Below are positions 17,397 to 26,416 of a stretch of 64,000 nucleotides of DNA, piece by piece (position 1 is the first letter of the stretch; every line of letters starts with the position of its first letter). This DNA comes from an uncultured Streptomyces sp. (GTDB lineage Bacteria > Actinomycetota > Actinomycetes > Streptomycetales > Streptomycetaceae), in assembly GCF_947488945.1 (NCBI RefSeq), contig NZ_CANLBS010000006.1, positions 316,323 to 380,322 of the forward strand. The letters run 5' to 3'. The notes beneath the pieces were generated by a model, which worked only from the letters and a program-made list of their open reading frames with translations, was not told where the DNA came from and did no database searches. Both the position numbers and the translations under genes were made by a program.

Positions 17397-17729
17397 TGCT
17401 GCGCCGTCATTTCCGCCGAACGGATGGCGTAAACAACGTGTGAGCTTTCCCACGCACCAGAGAATTGCCTCCCGGTGTCCGCGTCCGGCAGAGTCTTGCT
17501 TCCGTCAGGCCCCGCATACGGCACTCGAGTACCTCCCGAGGTACTCAGCACCACACAACTCAACAACCGCCGTCCGTATGCCGCCCGCGAGCACCACGCG
17601 GCGTTCCCCGCAGGGGGACCGTCCACCGGGCCCGTGCCTCCCGTGACCCATGCAGTAGGGAGGCCAGTGTCATGGGGCACGATCGCGCCCGCGAGGTCAC
17701 CTAAGCGGGCGATGCTGGAAGGACACCGT
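17397..17729 (+). promoter_or_regulatory. Long structured leader of the transglycosylase gene
   Basis: 333 bases between the phoH terminator and the transglycosylase start. It holds a near-perfect palindrome GAGTACCTC-CC-GAGGTACTC (17527-17546), a stem GCCTCCC/GGGAGGC (17636-17664) and a stem CGCCCGC/GCGGGCG (17686-17711) that ends five bases before the ribosome site GGAAGGA. Such placement could control access of the ribosome. Leaders of actinobacterial cell-wall hydrolases often carry a cyclic di-AMP (ydaO) riboswitch; some patches (GCAGTAGGGA, GGTCACCTAAGCGGGC) look alike but the full consensus is not visible. Confidence 0.5.
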
Positions 17730-18437
17730 GTGAGCCGGATCTCGGTCCGGGGGTTCGCAGTGGCATCAGCCACCGCGGTCACCACCGTTGGCGCCGTCGT
17801 AGGCGTTGCGTCGGGCAGCACCCCCGCTGTCGCGGACAACGACTTCGAGGCGACCGCAGCCGACACCACGCTGCTCGCAGACATCCCCGCGGGCCAGCAG
17901 GCCCAGGTCCAGACCGCTTCGCTGACGCAGCAGGCCGATGCCCAGGCATCCGCCGCGGACGCCGCCGCGAAGAAGTCGGCCGAGGAGAACGCCCGGCTGC
18001 AGGCCGCCAAGGACGCGAAGTCCAAGAAGTCGGCGGCGGACAAGGCCGAGAGGCAGCGCAAGGAGGCCGAGGCGCGGGAGAAGGAAGAGCGCGCCAACCG
18101 GTCCGCCATCCGCTCCGCCTCGTCGTTCGCGTCCCAGGGCTCGTACAGCGTGGCCGAAGTGCAGGCGATGGCCCGGCAGATGATCCCCGCCGACCAGTTC
18201 CAGTGCTTCAGCAACATCGTGAACCACGAGTCCTCGTGGAACTACCGTGCGAGCAACGCCTCTTCCGGCGCGTACGGCCTGGTCCAGGCGCTCCCGGGGT
18301 CCAAGATGTCGTCCGCCGGCGCCGACTGGCAGACCAACCCGGCCACCCAGATCAAGTGGGGCCTCAGCTACATGGACGGCCGCTACGGCAGCCCCTGCGG
18401 CGCCTGGTCCTTCTGGCAGGCCAACCACTGGTACTAG
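17730..18437 (+). CDS. Secreted SLT-type lytic transglycosylase
   Basis: 235 residues from GTG at 17730 (GGAAGGA, six-base spacer). A signal peptide (VSRISVRGFAVASATAV... cut near AVA) is followed by a Lys/Glu/Ala-rich coiled coil at about 65-115 and a C-terminal SLT goose-lysozyme-like domain: FQCFSNIVNHESSWNYRA with the catalytic Glu in NHESSW, then GAYGLVQALPGSKM and WGLSYMDGRYG. It should cut the glycan strands of peptidoglycan outside the cell, with the coiled coil as a spacer or partner-binding arm. The long structured leader suggests post-transcriptional control. Confidence 0.88.
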   Translation: MSRISVRGFAVASATAVTTVGAVVGVASGSTPAVADNDFEATAADTTLLADIPAGQQAQVQTASLTQQADAQASAADAAAKKSAEENARLQAAKDAKSKKSAADKAERQRKEAEAREKEERANRSAIRSASSFASQGSYSVAEVQAMARQMIPADQFQCFSNIVNHESSWNYRASNASSGAYGLVQALPGSKMSSAGADWQTNPATQIKWGLSYMDGRYGSPCGAWSFWQANHWY

Positions 18438-18487
18438 ACGTACCCGCGGGCCCTCCTCCGGGACGCCCGCCGCTCCGCCTCCGCGAT

Positions 18488-18514
18488 GCCCCGCACCGTC
18501 CCTCGGTGCGGGGC
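18488..18514 (+). terminator. Transglycosylase terminator
   Basis: Perfect 11-bp stem GCCCCGCACCG/CGGTGCGGGGC with loop TCCCT, 50 bases after the stop. Confidence 0.8.
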
Positions 18515-18588
18515 TTCGCGCGTGTACGGTCGCATCTGACCGTTCGGGGGTAGACGGTGGTGGACCGCATGGGGGAGAGGGAACACAG

Positions 18589-20055
18589 ATGTCGAAACTG
18601 CCAGACAGACTCAACCATTTCGGCACCCGGCTGACGGAGTGGGCCGACCGGATGGAACAGCGCCGGGCCGCCACCACGGGGGTGCACGAGGACCACCTCG
18701 CCGCGCACGGCGCCACCGGCCCCCCGTACGGAACGGACGACGGCTCCGGGCCACAGGTGCCCGCGCCGCCCGCCTACGCCCCCGACGTCACGGCCCGGCC
18801 CGACCCGGTCGCCTCCATCCCCTGGGGGATGCGGGTGGCGGCCGAGGCGGGCTGGCGGCTGCTGGTGCTCGCGGGGACGCTGTGGGTGCTGATGCGGGTC
18901 ATCAGCGCCGTGCAGCTCGTCGTGCTGGCCTTCGCGGCGGCGCTCCTGGTGACCGCGCTGCTCCAGCCCACCGTGGTCCGGTTGAAGAACCTCGGGCTGC
19001 CGCGCGGCCTCGCCACCGCCGTCACCGCGGTGCTGGGCTTCGTGGTGATGGGCCTCGTCGGCTGGTTCGTGGTGTGGCAGGTGATGGACAACATCGACAC
19101 CCTCTCCGACCGGGTCCGCGACGGCATCGACGAACTGAAGCGCTGGCTGCTCGACAGCCCGTTCCACGTCACCGAGTCGCAGATCAACGACATCGCGCAG
19201 AACCTCAGCGACACCATCGGCACCAACACCGAGGAGATCACCTCCGCCGGGCTCCAGGGCGTCACGGTGATGGTCGAGTTCCTCACCGGGATGCTGCTGG
19301 CGATGTTCTCGACGCTGTTCCTGCTCTACGACGGCAAGCGGATCTGGCTGTGGTCGCTGAAGCTGGTGCCCGCCCAGGCCCGCCCCGGGGTCGCCGGCGC
19401 CGGACCCCGCGCCTGGCACACCCTCACCGCCTACGTGCGCGGGACAGTGCTGGTCGCCCTCATCGACGCGATCTTCATCGGCCTCGGGATCTACTTCCTG
19501 GACGTGCCGATGGCGGTGCCGCTGGCGGTGTTCATCTTCCTGTTCGCCTTCATCCCGCTCGTCGGCGCCGTGGTGTCCGGCGCGCTGGCGGTCGTGGTGG
19601 CGCTGGTCACCGAAGGCGTGTTCACGGCGCTGATGGTGCTGCTGGTGGTGCTCGCCGTGCAGCAGATCGAGGGCCACATCCTGCAGCCGTTCATCCTCGG
19701 CCGGGCGGTCCGGGTCCACCCGCTGGCGGTCGTGCTCTCGGTCGCGGCCGGCGGCATGGTCGCCGGGATCGGCGGAGCGGTCGTCGCGGTGCCCCTGGTG
19801 GCGGTGACCAACACGGTGGTCGGCTATCTGCGGGCGTACAGCCGGAACGAGTCGACGCGCCGCGCGCCCCAGCCGCGCGGGGCCTCCGCGCTCGCCGTGG
19901 CGCCCACCGCGGCGCCCGGCTCCCGGCCCGAGGACCGGTACGAGGAGTACACCGAGGAGGAACCGGCCCCACGCGAGCCGGGAGCACCGGACCAGGCGCC
20001 CCCGGACGACGGGCGGGTGCCCGGCGCCGACGGGGAGGAGCGGCCCGGAACCTGA
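18589..20055 (+). CDS. AI-2E family transporter
   Basis: 488 residues from ATG at 18589, with GGGAGAGGGA upstream. A charged 75-residue cytoplasmic N terminus precedes about eight hydrophobic helices in the AI-2E/PerM arrangement. Family features include the long region between the early helices (VMDNIDTLSDRVRDGIDELKRWL) and VRGTVLVALIDAIFIGLG, then QQIEGHILQPFILGRAVRVHPL near the C-terminal membrane part. The last 70 residues are an acidic Pro/Glu-rich tail. The substrate of actinobacterial members is not known; autoinducer-2 export should not be assumed. Confidence 0.85.
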   Translation: MSKLPDRLNHFGTRLTEWADRMEQRRAATTGVHEDHLAAHGATGPPYGTDDGSGPQVPAPPAYAPDVTARPDPVASIPWGMRVAAEAGWRLLVLAGTLWVLMRVISAVQLVVLAFAAALLVTALLQPTVVRLKNLGLPRGLATAVTAVLGFVVMGLVGWFVVWQVMDNIDTLSDRVRDGIDELKRWLLDSPFHVTESQINDIAQNLSDTIGTNTEEITSAGLQGVTVMVEFLTGMLLAMFSTLFLLYDGKRIWLWSLKLVPAQARPGVAGAGPRAWHTLTAYVRGTVLVALIDAIFIGLGIYFLDVPMAVPLAVFIFLFAFIPLVGAVVSGALAVVVALVTEGVFTALMVLLVVLAVQQIEGHILQPFILGRAVRVHPLAVVLSVAAGGMVAGIGGAVVAVPLVAVTNTVVGYLRAYSRNESTRRAPQPRGASALAVAPTAAPGSRPEDRYEEYTEEEPAPREPGAPDQAPPDDGRVPGADGEERPGT

Positions 20056-20112
20056 CACCCGCCGCGCCCGGACACGGGGGTGCGGGCGCGGCACGCGGTG
20101 CGGGACATGAAG

Positions 20113-20152
20113 AAGGGGCCCCGCGGACGGTCGGTCGTCCGCGGGGCCCCTT
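20113..20152 (+). terminator. Bidirectional terminator
   Basis: Perfect 17-bp stem (20113-20129 with 20136-20152), loop GTCGGT, ending in A-rich/T-rich arms on both sides. It separates the convergent AI-2E transporter and ahpD genes. Confidence 0.9.
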
Positions 20153-20177
20153 CCCGTACAGGGGTGTCGCTGTCCTG

Positions 20178-20711
20178 CTATTCGGCGAGCACGGCCTCGG
20201 CTTCGAGGGTCACGCCGACCGCCTGGATCACCGAAGCGATCTTGACGGCTTCCTGAATGGTCTCACGGTCCACGCCGGCCTTGCGGAGCACCTGCTCGTG
20301 GGAGTCCAGGCACTGGCCGCAGCCGTTGATCGCGGAGACGGCGAGCGACCACAGCTCGAAGTCGACCTTCTCCACGCCCGGCTTGCCGATGACGTTCATC
20401 CGCAGGCCCGCACGGAGGTTGCCGTACTCCGGGTCCGACAGCAGGTGCCGGGTCCGGTAGAACACGTTGTTCATCGCCATGATGGCGGCTGCCGACTTCG
20501 CGGCGGTGTACGCCTCCGCGGAGAGGTTGGCCTTCGCCTCCGGCTCCAGCTCACGCAGCACCTTCGGCGAGCGCGAGGCGATCGCGCAGGCCAGGACGGT
20601 GCCCCAGAGCTGCTGCTGCGGGAGCTCGCTGTTGCCGATGACCGAACCGAGGTTCAGCTTCAGGTCCTTGGCGAAGTCCGGAACGGCGGCCTTCAGTTCG
20701 TCGAGTGCCAT
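20178..20711 (-). CDS. ahpD: Alkyl hydroperoxidase D
   Basis: 177 residues. AhpD reduces the peroxiredoxin AhpC with electrons from a lipoyl/dihydrolipoamide relay. The active site is complete: [12 protein letters not shown] with Cys131, Cys134 and His138. Length matches the family. It lies 11 bases after ahpC in the same operon and would be induced with it by OxyR under peroxide stress. Confidence 0.95.
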   Translation of the reverse strand: MALDELKAAVPDFAKDLKLNLGSVIGNSELPQQQLWGTVLACAIASRSPKVLRELEPEAKANLSAEAYTAAKSAAAIMAMNNVFYRTRHLLSDPEYGNLRAGLRMNVIGKPGVEKVDFELWSLAVSAINGCGQCLDSHEQVLRKAGVDRETIQEAVKIASVIQAVGVTLEAEAVLAE

Positions 20712-20722
20712 GTCGTGTCAGC

Positions 20723-21277
20723 TCACTCGCCCGAGAGGAGCGCGACCGGGTCGAGGGTGTTCTCGCCCTTGGTCCAGTTGCACGGGCACAGCTCGTCGGT
20801 CTGCAGGGCGTCCAGGACCCGCAGGACCTCCTTGGGGTTACGGCCCACGGAGCCGGCGGTCACCATCGTGAACTGGATCTCGTTGTTCTGGTCGACGATG
20901 AAGACGGCGCGCTGCGCGAAGCCGTCCTCGCCCTCGATGCCGAGGTCGCGCATGAGCTCGTGCTTCGAGTCGGCCATCATCGGGAAGGGCAGGTCGGTCA
21001 GGTCCGGGTGGTCCTTGCGCCAGGCGTGGTGCACGAACTCGGAGTCGCCGGAGAAGCCCAGGATCTGCGCGTCGCGGTCCGCGAACTCGTCGTTCAGCTT
21101 GCCGAACGCGGCGATCTCGGTCGGGCAGACGAAGGTGAAGTCCTTGGGCCACGCGAAGACGACCTTCCACTGACCCTCGTAGGTCTTGTGGTTGATCTGC
21201 TCGAACTCCTTGCCGCTCTCCAGCGAAACGCAGGCGGTCAGGTCGAACTCGGGGAACTTGTCACCGACAGTGAGCAC
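20723..21277 (-). CDS. ahpC: Alkyl hydroperoxide reductase C (peroxiredoxin)
   Basis: 184 residues from GTG at 21277, chosen because AAGGAGAG lies seven bases upstream; a longer frame adds 30 unlikely residues. Peroxidatic Cys51 is in DFTFVCPTE and the resolving cysteine in ELCPCNW near the C terminus, a 2-Cys peroxiredoxin of the AhpC/AhpE group that works with AhpD. Reduces H2O2, organic peroxides and peroxynitrite. First gene of ahpCD, divergent from oxyR. Confidence 0.95.
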   Translation of the reverse strand: MLTVGDKFPEFDLTACVSLESGKEFEQINHKTYEGQWKVVFAWPKDFTFVCPTEIAAFGKLNDEFADRDAQILGFSGDSEFVHHAWRKDHPDLTDLPFPMMADSKHELMRDLGIEGEDGFAQRAVFIVDQNNEIQFTMVTAGSVGRNPKEVLRVLDALQTDELCPCNWTKGENTLDPVALLSGE

Positions 21278-21410
21278 GCGCTCTCCTTGCAGCTTAGGAC
21301 ATCCCTTTTTGGGGGACTTCCTGGGGGGTTGGACGGCTTCCACCTTGGCACAGAGTGCATTGATCACGGAAATAGCTACACTCGGTCGGGATGATCGGAG
21401 GTGCCTATCA
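21278..21410. promoter_or_regulatory. ahpC-oxyR divergent control region
   Basis: 133 bases between the two start codons. In S. coelicolor OxyR controls ahpCD and itself from the equivalent region (established for that species). Here AAATAGCTACACTCGG near 21369 contains ATAG and could be part of an OxyR site, but the full four-part pattern is not clear by eye. Confidence 0.6.
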
Positions 21411-22373
21411 GTGGCTCAGATGAACCAGGGCAACAGGACCAAACAGCCCAGCCTCGCGCAGCTGCGCGCCTTCGCGGCCGTCGCCGAGCATCTGCACTTC
21501 CGGGACGCGGCGGCATCGATCGGGATGAGTCAGCCGGCGCTCTCCGGGGCGGTCTCCGCGCTGGAGGAGGCACTGGGTGTCCAGCTCATCGAGCGTACGA
21601 CGCGCAAGGTGCTGCTCTCGCACGCCGGGGAGCGGCTCGCCTCCCGCACCGGGGTGGTGCTCGACGCGATGGGCGCGTTCATGGAGGAGGCCGAGGCGGT
21701 CCGGGCGCCGTTCACCGGGGCGCTGCGGCTCGGGGTGATCCCGACCGTCGCCCCGTACCTGCTGCCGACCGTGCTGCGGCTGGTGCACGGCGGCTATCCG
21801 GCGCTCGACCTCCAGGTGCACGAGGAGCAGACCTCCTCGCTGCTGGACGGCCTCGCCGGGGGCAGGCTCGACCTGCTGCTGCTCGCCGTGCCGCTGGGCA
21901 TGCCGGGCGTGGTCGAACTGCCGCTCTTCGACGAGGACTTCGTCCTGGTGATGGAGGAGGGCCACCCGCTCGGCGGGCGGGTGGACGTACCCCGGGAGGC
22001 GTTGCGCGACCTGCCGCTGCTGCTGCTCGACGAGGGGCACTGCCTCCGTGACCAGGCGCTGGACGTCTGCCGGGAGGCGGGGCGCACCGCCGGCGCGCCG
22101 GTGACGACGACCGCGGCCGGGCTCTCCACCCTGGTCCAGCTCGTCGCGGGCGGCCTCGGGGTGACGCTGCTGCCGAGGACCGCGGTGGCGGTGGAGACCG
22201 GCCGCAACCCGGCCCTCACCACCGCCGACTTCGCCGCCCCCGCGCCCTCCCGGCGGGTCGCGCTGGCGATGCGCGCCGGGGCCGCCCGGCACCTGGAGTT
22301 CGAGGAGTTCGCCGCCGCCCTGCGCACCGCGATGACCGACCTGCCGGTCCGGATCCCGGAGGCGCGGGGCTGA
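21411..22373 (+). CDS. oxyR: OxyR, peroxide-sensing LysR-type regulator
   Basis: 320 residues from GTG at 21411 with CGGAGG upstream. N-terminal LysR winged helix (QLRAFAAVAEHLHFRDAAASIGMSQPALSGAV) and a C-terminal sensor domain containing GHCLRDQALDVC, the OxyR redox pair separated by eight residues. Oxidation to a disulfide turns it into an activator. Divergent from ahpCD, its expected target. Confidence 0.95.
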   Translation: MAQMNQGNRTKQPSLAQLRAFAAVAEHLHFRDAAASIGMSQPALSGAVSALEEALGVQLIERTTRKVLLSHAGERLASRTGVVLDAMGAFMEEAEAVRAPFTGALRLGVIPTVAPYLLPTVLRLVHGGYPALDLQVHEEQTSSLLDGLAGGRLDLLLLAVPLGMPGVVELPLFDEDFVLVMEEGHPLGGRVDVPREALRDLPLLLLDEGHCLRDQALDVCREAGRTAGAPVTTTAAGLSTLVQLVAGGLGVTLLPRTAVAVETGRNPALTTADFAAPAPSRRVALAMRAGAARHLEFEEFAAALRTAMTDLPVRIPEARG

Positions 22374-22438
22374 CGCCGGGCGGCGGGGCTGACGCCGGGC
22401 GGCGGGGCGGCACGCGTGCCGCCCCGCCGCCCGCGGGC

Positions 22439-24838
22439 TCATTCCGTGCGGAGCCCGGAGGGCCGCGTCATCCGGTACAGCGGCGGCAGCGCCACCAGCG
22501 TGACCAGCACGATCAGCGCCGCCCCCGCGCCCGCCATCGGCAGGAACACCCACCACCGGGTCACCTCCTTGCCGATCATCCAGGTGAGCATCGCGCCGAG
22601 GCCCAGGCCGCCGGCGACGGCCGTCGCGAGGCCCACCACCACCGGTACCGCCGTCTGCCAGAGCACCGACCGGGCGAGCGTCGAGCGGCGGGTCCCGAAG
22701 GCGACCAGCACCGAGAGCACCCGCCGGCGCTCCCGCAGCTGTTCGATCTGCTGCACCAGCAGCGACGCGGCGATCAGCAGCAGCACCAGGGTGGAACCGA
22801 CCTGGAGCCCCGTCTGGATGGTGGCGTACTGGGTGCTGCGCACGGTGGAGGTGAGCTCCACGACCCGCGCCCCCGGGTCGAGCCGGACGGCGGTGTTGCG
22901 TACGTACTCCGAGACGTCCTCGACGTCCTCGTCCACCAGGACCTGGGTGACGACCGAGGCGCTCGGCAGGGTGGCCGGGTCGATCGCGCCGACGGTCGCC
23001 AGGATGCCGTCGCGCATCTCGCCCCGCGGGTCCCTGCGGCCGGTGACCGTGCGCGCGTCCGCCGGCAGCGTCCAGCGCAGCGGCTCGCCGCCGGAGTACG
23101 AGTCGACCTGGACCACCTCGCCCTTGCGGGCGGTCCGGTCGACCCACGCGGACATGTCCGGGTCGTTCGCGGGGTGGGCGACGAAGACGTCCCCCTCCTC
23201 GCAGGCGCCGATCCGGGCGATCTCGCGCAGGGTGCCGCAGTCGCCGACGGTGAGTCCGGCGGTGGGCTGGATCTGGTCCTCGGTGTAGTGGCCCGGCCTG
23301 GTCGCGTACGCCTCGACGGTGCCGATCACCTTCCGCACGCCCTCGGTCGCGCGGAACGCCTCGATCGATGTGACCGCGGCGTCGCCGGTGACGTGTTCCG
23401 AGGTGATGGAGAACTGGGCCCGCGAGGGATCCTCGCCGGTGATGCGGGTGAACTCGTCGCCCATCGCCGCGAAGATCATCTGCAGCGCCACCGCGCCCGC
23501 CACCGCCACCGTGACCCCGCTGACCGCGCGGGTCGCCGTGGCGCTGTCCGACTGGAGGCGCCGGACGGCCAGTTGCCAGGACACCGGACCGCCGCGCAGC
23601 CGGCGCACGCAGACCTCGACCAGCCACGGCAGCAGCAGTGCCAGGCCGAACAGCACCAGCGTGGCTCCCACCGCGATCGGCGCCGGCCGGACCGGGGTGA
23701 ACTCGTCCACCCTGCCCGTGTGCAGCAGGACGGCCGCCCCGGCGAGCGGCATCACCAGCCGCCACCAGAGCCGCCGGCCCCGGTGACGGCCCCCGCGCTC
23801 CACGCCCAGCGGCTCGACCACCACGGCGCGCATCGCCGCCAGCGTCACCAGCACCGCGCAGAGCGGCACGGAGACGGCGACCAGCAGCGAGAACCACGGA
23901 CCGGGCACCAGGTCGGCCGGGAAGGCGCTGACGTTCCACACCCGGAACGAACCGGCGAAGCTCCGGGCCACCAGGAAGATCCCCAGCCCCACCAGCAGTC
24001 CGAGCACCGCGCCGAACAGCGCCTCGCCCGCCGCCATCCAGCGGGTCGTCCGGATGTCCGCGCCGACCAGCCGCAGCGCGGCGAGCCTGCGGTCCCTGCG
24101 TTCGCCGCCGAAGCGGACCGCGGTGGCGATGAAAAGGCCCACCGGTACCAGCAGCACCACGCACACCATCACCAGCAGGACCACCAGCAGCGGGGCCAGT
24201 GGTTCGGCCGCACCGTCGTCGCCGTACGCGGCGAGGCGGTGGCCGCCGTCGGCCGCGGTCAAGGCGTCGCGGCCCGCGTAGTAGCGCAGTTCGTCGGGGG
24301 AGACCAGACCGGCGTCCCCGATGGTGCCGGTGATCGCGTACGGCAGGCGTTCGCGCAGCAGCCGGCCCTCGGAGGAGGCGAGCAGCTCCCTCAGCGCGGG
24401 GGAGACGTACATCGCCCCGTCCGCCGGGAGGGCCGGGATGCCCGGCGGCAGTACCGGCCGCGTGCCCTCGGCGCGCATCAGGAAGCCGGCCACGGCCCGG
24501 CCGCGGAACTCCGTCTCGGCGCCGAGCCGCAGCACCGTGGTGTCCGACTTCTCCGTCCGGGCGTCGGGCGCCGCCGACGTGCGGGCCTCCTCGCGTGCCC
24601 TGCTCCGCGCGTCCCGCTCCTCCAGCAGGTGCGGCACCGACGAGGCGACGAGCAGCAGCGCCACGCCGATCCCGACGCCGACGGCGGTGAGCAGGGTGCG
24701 GATCCAGCCCTCGCGCCCGCCGGAGGAGGCGAAGCGGATGCCGAACCCGAGATCCCGCAGCCGGGCGGCCGGCCAGGACGGGCCGGGGGCCGGTGCGGCC
24801 TCGTGGGGTGGGGCGTCCCGCCCGTCGATCAGCGTCAT
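22439..24838 (-). CDS. FtsX/MacB-type ABC transporter permease
   Basis: 799 residues. A duplicated FtsX-like permease: the first membrane helix at about 47-68, a large extracytoplasmic region, three helices near 220-340, two more at about 375-410, a second extracytoplasmic domain, and three terminal helices. This layout is that of Gram-positive MacB-like exporters used for lipids, peptides or antibiotics. Its start overlaps the ATPase stop by four bases (ATGA). Together with the ATPase and PadR it forms one operon. Confidence 0.88.
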   Translation of the reverse strand: MTLIDGRDAPPHEAAPAPGPSWPAARLRDLGFGIRFASSGGREGWIRTLLTAVGVGIGVALLLVASSVPHLLEERDARSRAREEARTSAAPDARTEKSDTTVLRLGAETEFRGRAVAGFLMRAEGTRPVLPPGIPALPADGAMYVSPALRELLASSEGRLLRERLPYAITGTIGDAGLVSPDELRYYAGRDALTAADGGHRLAAYGDDGAAEPLAPLLVVLLVMVCVVLLVPVGLFIATAVRFGGERRDRRLAALRLVGADIRTTRWMAAGEALFGAVLGLLVGLGIFLVARSFAGSFRVWNVSAFPADLVPGPWFSLLVAVSVPLCAVLVTLAAMRAVVVEPLGVERGGRHRGRRLWWRLVMPLAGAAVLLHTGRVDEFTPVRPAPIAVGATLVLFGLALLLPWLVEVCVRRLRGGPVSWQLAVRRLQSDSATATRAVSGVTVAVAGAVALQMIFAAMGDEFTRITGEDPSRAQFSITSEHVTGDAAVTSIEAFRATEGVRKVIGTVEAYATRPGHYTEDQIQPTAGLTVGDCGTLREIARIGACEEGDVFVAHPANDPDMSAWVDRTARKGEVVQVDSYSGGEPLRWTLPADARTVTGRRDPRGEMRDGILATVGAIDPATLPSASVVTQVLVDEDVEDVSEYVRNTAVRLDPGARVVELTSTVRSTQYATIQTGLQVGSTLVLLLIAASLLVQQIEQLRERRRVLSVLVAFGTRRSTLARSVLWQTAVPVVVGLATAVAGGLGLGAMLTWMIGKEVTRWWVFLPMAGAGAALIVLVTLVALPPLYRMTRPSGLRTE

Positions 24839-25521
24839 ACGGCGTGCTCCAGATCGACGGCCCGGCCGTCGCGCACGGTGACGTCCCGGTCGGAGTAGGC
24901 GGCGACCCGCGCCTCGTGGGTCACCAGCACCACGGCGACCCGGGCCGACCGGGCCGCCTCGGTGAGCAGTTCCATGACCCGTTCGCCGTTGTACGAGTCG
25001 AGCGCGCCGGTCGGCTCGTCGGCGAACAGCACCTTCGGCGAGGAGGCGAGCGCACGGGCCACCGCGACCCGCTGGCCCTGTCCGCCGGATATCTCGCCGG
25101 GCCGCTCGGCGGCCAGGGATTCGACCTCCAGCCGCTCCATCCAGGTCAGCGCGGTCCGCTCGGCGGCCTTGCGGCGGACGCCGTTGAGGCGCAGGGGCAG
25201 GGCGACGTTCTCCACGCAGGTCAGCTCCGGCACGAGCCGGCCGAACTGGAAGACGAAGCCGAAGTCGCTGCGGCGCAGGGCGCTGCGGCCGGCGTCGGAC
25301 ATGCCGGACAGCTCGCGTCCGGCGTAGGTGACGGAGCCGGAGTCGGGGGTGACGATGCCGGCCAGGCAGTGCAGCAGGGTGGACTTGCCGGAGCCGGAGG
25401 GGCCCATCACGGCGACGACCTCGCCGGGGTGGACGGAGAAGGAGGCACCGTCCAGGGCGGGCGTCGAGCCGTAGGACTTGCGCAGGTCGCGGGCGACCAG
25501 CAGGGAGCCGTCGGGGGTCAC
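24835..25521 (-). CDS. ABC transporter ATP-binding protein
   Basis: 228 residues, complete ATPase: Walker A MGPSGSGKSTLL, Q-loop FQFGRL, signature EISGGQGQR (LSGGQ type), Walker B VLFADEPTGALD, and H-loop THEARVA. LolD/MacB subgroup, paired with FtsX-like permeases. Start overlaps the PadR stop by four bases, stop overlaps the permease start by four bases, so all three are co-translated. Confidence 0.93.
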   Translation of the reverse strand: MTPDGSLLVARDLRKSYGSTPALDGASFSVHPGEVVAVMGPSGSGKSTLLHCLAGIVTPDSGSVTYAGRELSGMSDAGRSALRRSDFGFVFQFGRLVPELTCVENVALPLRLNGVRRKAAERTALTWMERLEVESLAAERPGEISGGQGQRVAVARALASSPKVLFADEPTGALDSYNGERVMELLTEAARSARVAVVLVTHEARVAAYSDRDVTVRDGRAVDLEHAV

Positions 25522-26042
25522 CCGGTCACCGCCGCGGCGAGCTTGTCGAGGCGGGTGGCGGTGAGTTCCAGCCAGCGCAGGTCGGCTTCCAGGTGGAAGA
25601 GCGCGTGGTCGCAGATGAGCTGGTCGGCGAGGTCGCCGCGGCGCTTGCGGTCGGTGAGGACGCGCATCAGCCGCAGGTGCTCGGCGCGCTGCGCGTCCAG
25701 CACGCCGGCGGCGCTGCGGCCGGTCAGCAGTGCCAGCACCACCTTGGTGTACAGGGTCGACTGGAGGTACGGCTCCGGCTTCTCCGGCTGGGCGAGCCAG
25801 TCGGCGACGTCGGTGACGCCGGCCTCGGTGATCGCGTACCGCTTGCGCTCTGGACCGCCGTCACTCTCGACGCCGTCCACCTCGACGAGGCCGTTCTTCA
25901 GCAGCCGGGACATGGTCGAGTAGACCTGCCCGTAGTGCAGCGGACGGTCGTGGCCGAACTTCTCGTCGAAGGTGCGCTTCAGGTCGTAACCGTGGCGTGG
26001 GCCGGACTCCAGGAGCCCGAGCAGGGTGTGGCCGATAGACAT
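25518..26042 (-). CDS. PadR family transcriptional repressor
   Basis: 174 residues. N-terminal PadR winged helix (HTLLGLLESGPRHGYDL, HYGQVYSTMSRLLKNGLV, and the wing RKRYAITEAG) followed by the four-helix C-terminal dimerisation region of Vir-type PadR proteins. First gene of the PadR-ABC operon; such repressors typically sense the drug that the linked exporter removes. A perfect inverted repeat lies 20-40 bases upstream and is the expected operator. Confidence 0.92.
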   Translation of the reverse strand: MSIGHTLLGLLESGPRHGYDLKRTFDEKFGHDRPLHYGQVYSTMSRLLKNGLVEVDGVESDGGPERKRYAITEAGVTDVADWLAQPEKPEPYLQSTLYTKVVLALLTGRSAAGVLDAQRAEHLRLMRVLTDRKRRGDLADQLICDHALFHLEADLRWLELTATRLDKLAAAVTG

Positions 26043-26062
26043 GGGCAGTACTGTACACCGCG

Positions 26063-26083
26063 TGTATACCTACGGTGTATACA
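26063..26083. promoter_or_regulatory. Probable PadR operator
   Basis: Perfect inverted repeat TGTATAC-N7-GTATACA centred 31 bases before the padR start, with a related half GTACAC at 26054-26059. It lies where the minus-strand promoter of the operon should be. Confidence 0.65.
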
Positions 26084-26095
26084 TCCTTGCCGCAG

Positions 26096-26416
26096 TCATC
26101 GGTCGCGGGTGCCGGGTTCCGCATCCGGCCCGCCACCCGGCTCCGTGCCCGTTCCCGTGCCCGGCTCGGAGCCGGTTTCCGCGCCCGGCTCCGCCGTCCG
26201 CTTGGGCGGCCGCCCGCGGCGGGCGATCGGGGCCGCCCCACCCGGAAGCCGGCCCGCCTCCGCGAGCGCCCGCCGCAGCAGGAACTCGATCTGCGCGTTG
26301 GCGCTGCGCAGTTCGTCCGAGGCCCAGCGGGCCAGCGCGTCGTGCACGGCGGGGTCGAGCCGCAGCAGCATCTGCTTGCGCTGCCGCGGCCCGCCGGGGG
26401 GGTTCTGTCCGGTCAC
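26096..26416 (-). CDS. Small ribbon-helix-helix-like protein
   Basis: 106 residues from GTG at 26416; the GTGA overlaps the stop of the SPFH gene by four bases. The core RKQMLLRLDPAVHDALARWA, then ANAQIEFLLRRALAEAG, has the strand-helix-helix pattern of Arc/CopG DNA-binding proteins (the Arc-type LRLDPAVHDALARWASDELR is typical). The tail has an AT-hook-like RRGRPPKR and then Gly/Thr/Pro/Glu repeats. Likely a DNA-binding protein made together with the SPFH protein; it may regulate its own operon. Confidence 0.75.
   Translation of the reverse strand: MTGQNPPGGPRQRKQMLLRLDPAVHDALARWASDELRSANAQIEFLLRRALAEAGRLPGGAAPIARRGRPPKRTAEPGAETGSEPGTGTGTEPGGGPDAEPGTRDR

Noticed and set aside
17397..17729. 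Firm call of a cyclic di-AMP riboswitch
   Set aside because: Only short patches resemble the ydaO consensus and the expected pairing of the ends cannot be drawn; kept as a hypothesis.
21408..24164. A minus-strand frame of 918 codons over oxyR and the ABC permease
   Set aside because: Arg/Gly/Ala-rich shadow of two well-supported genes.
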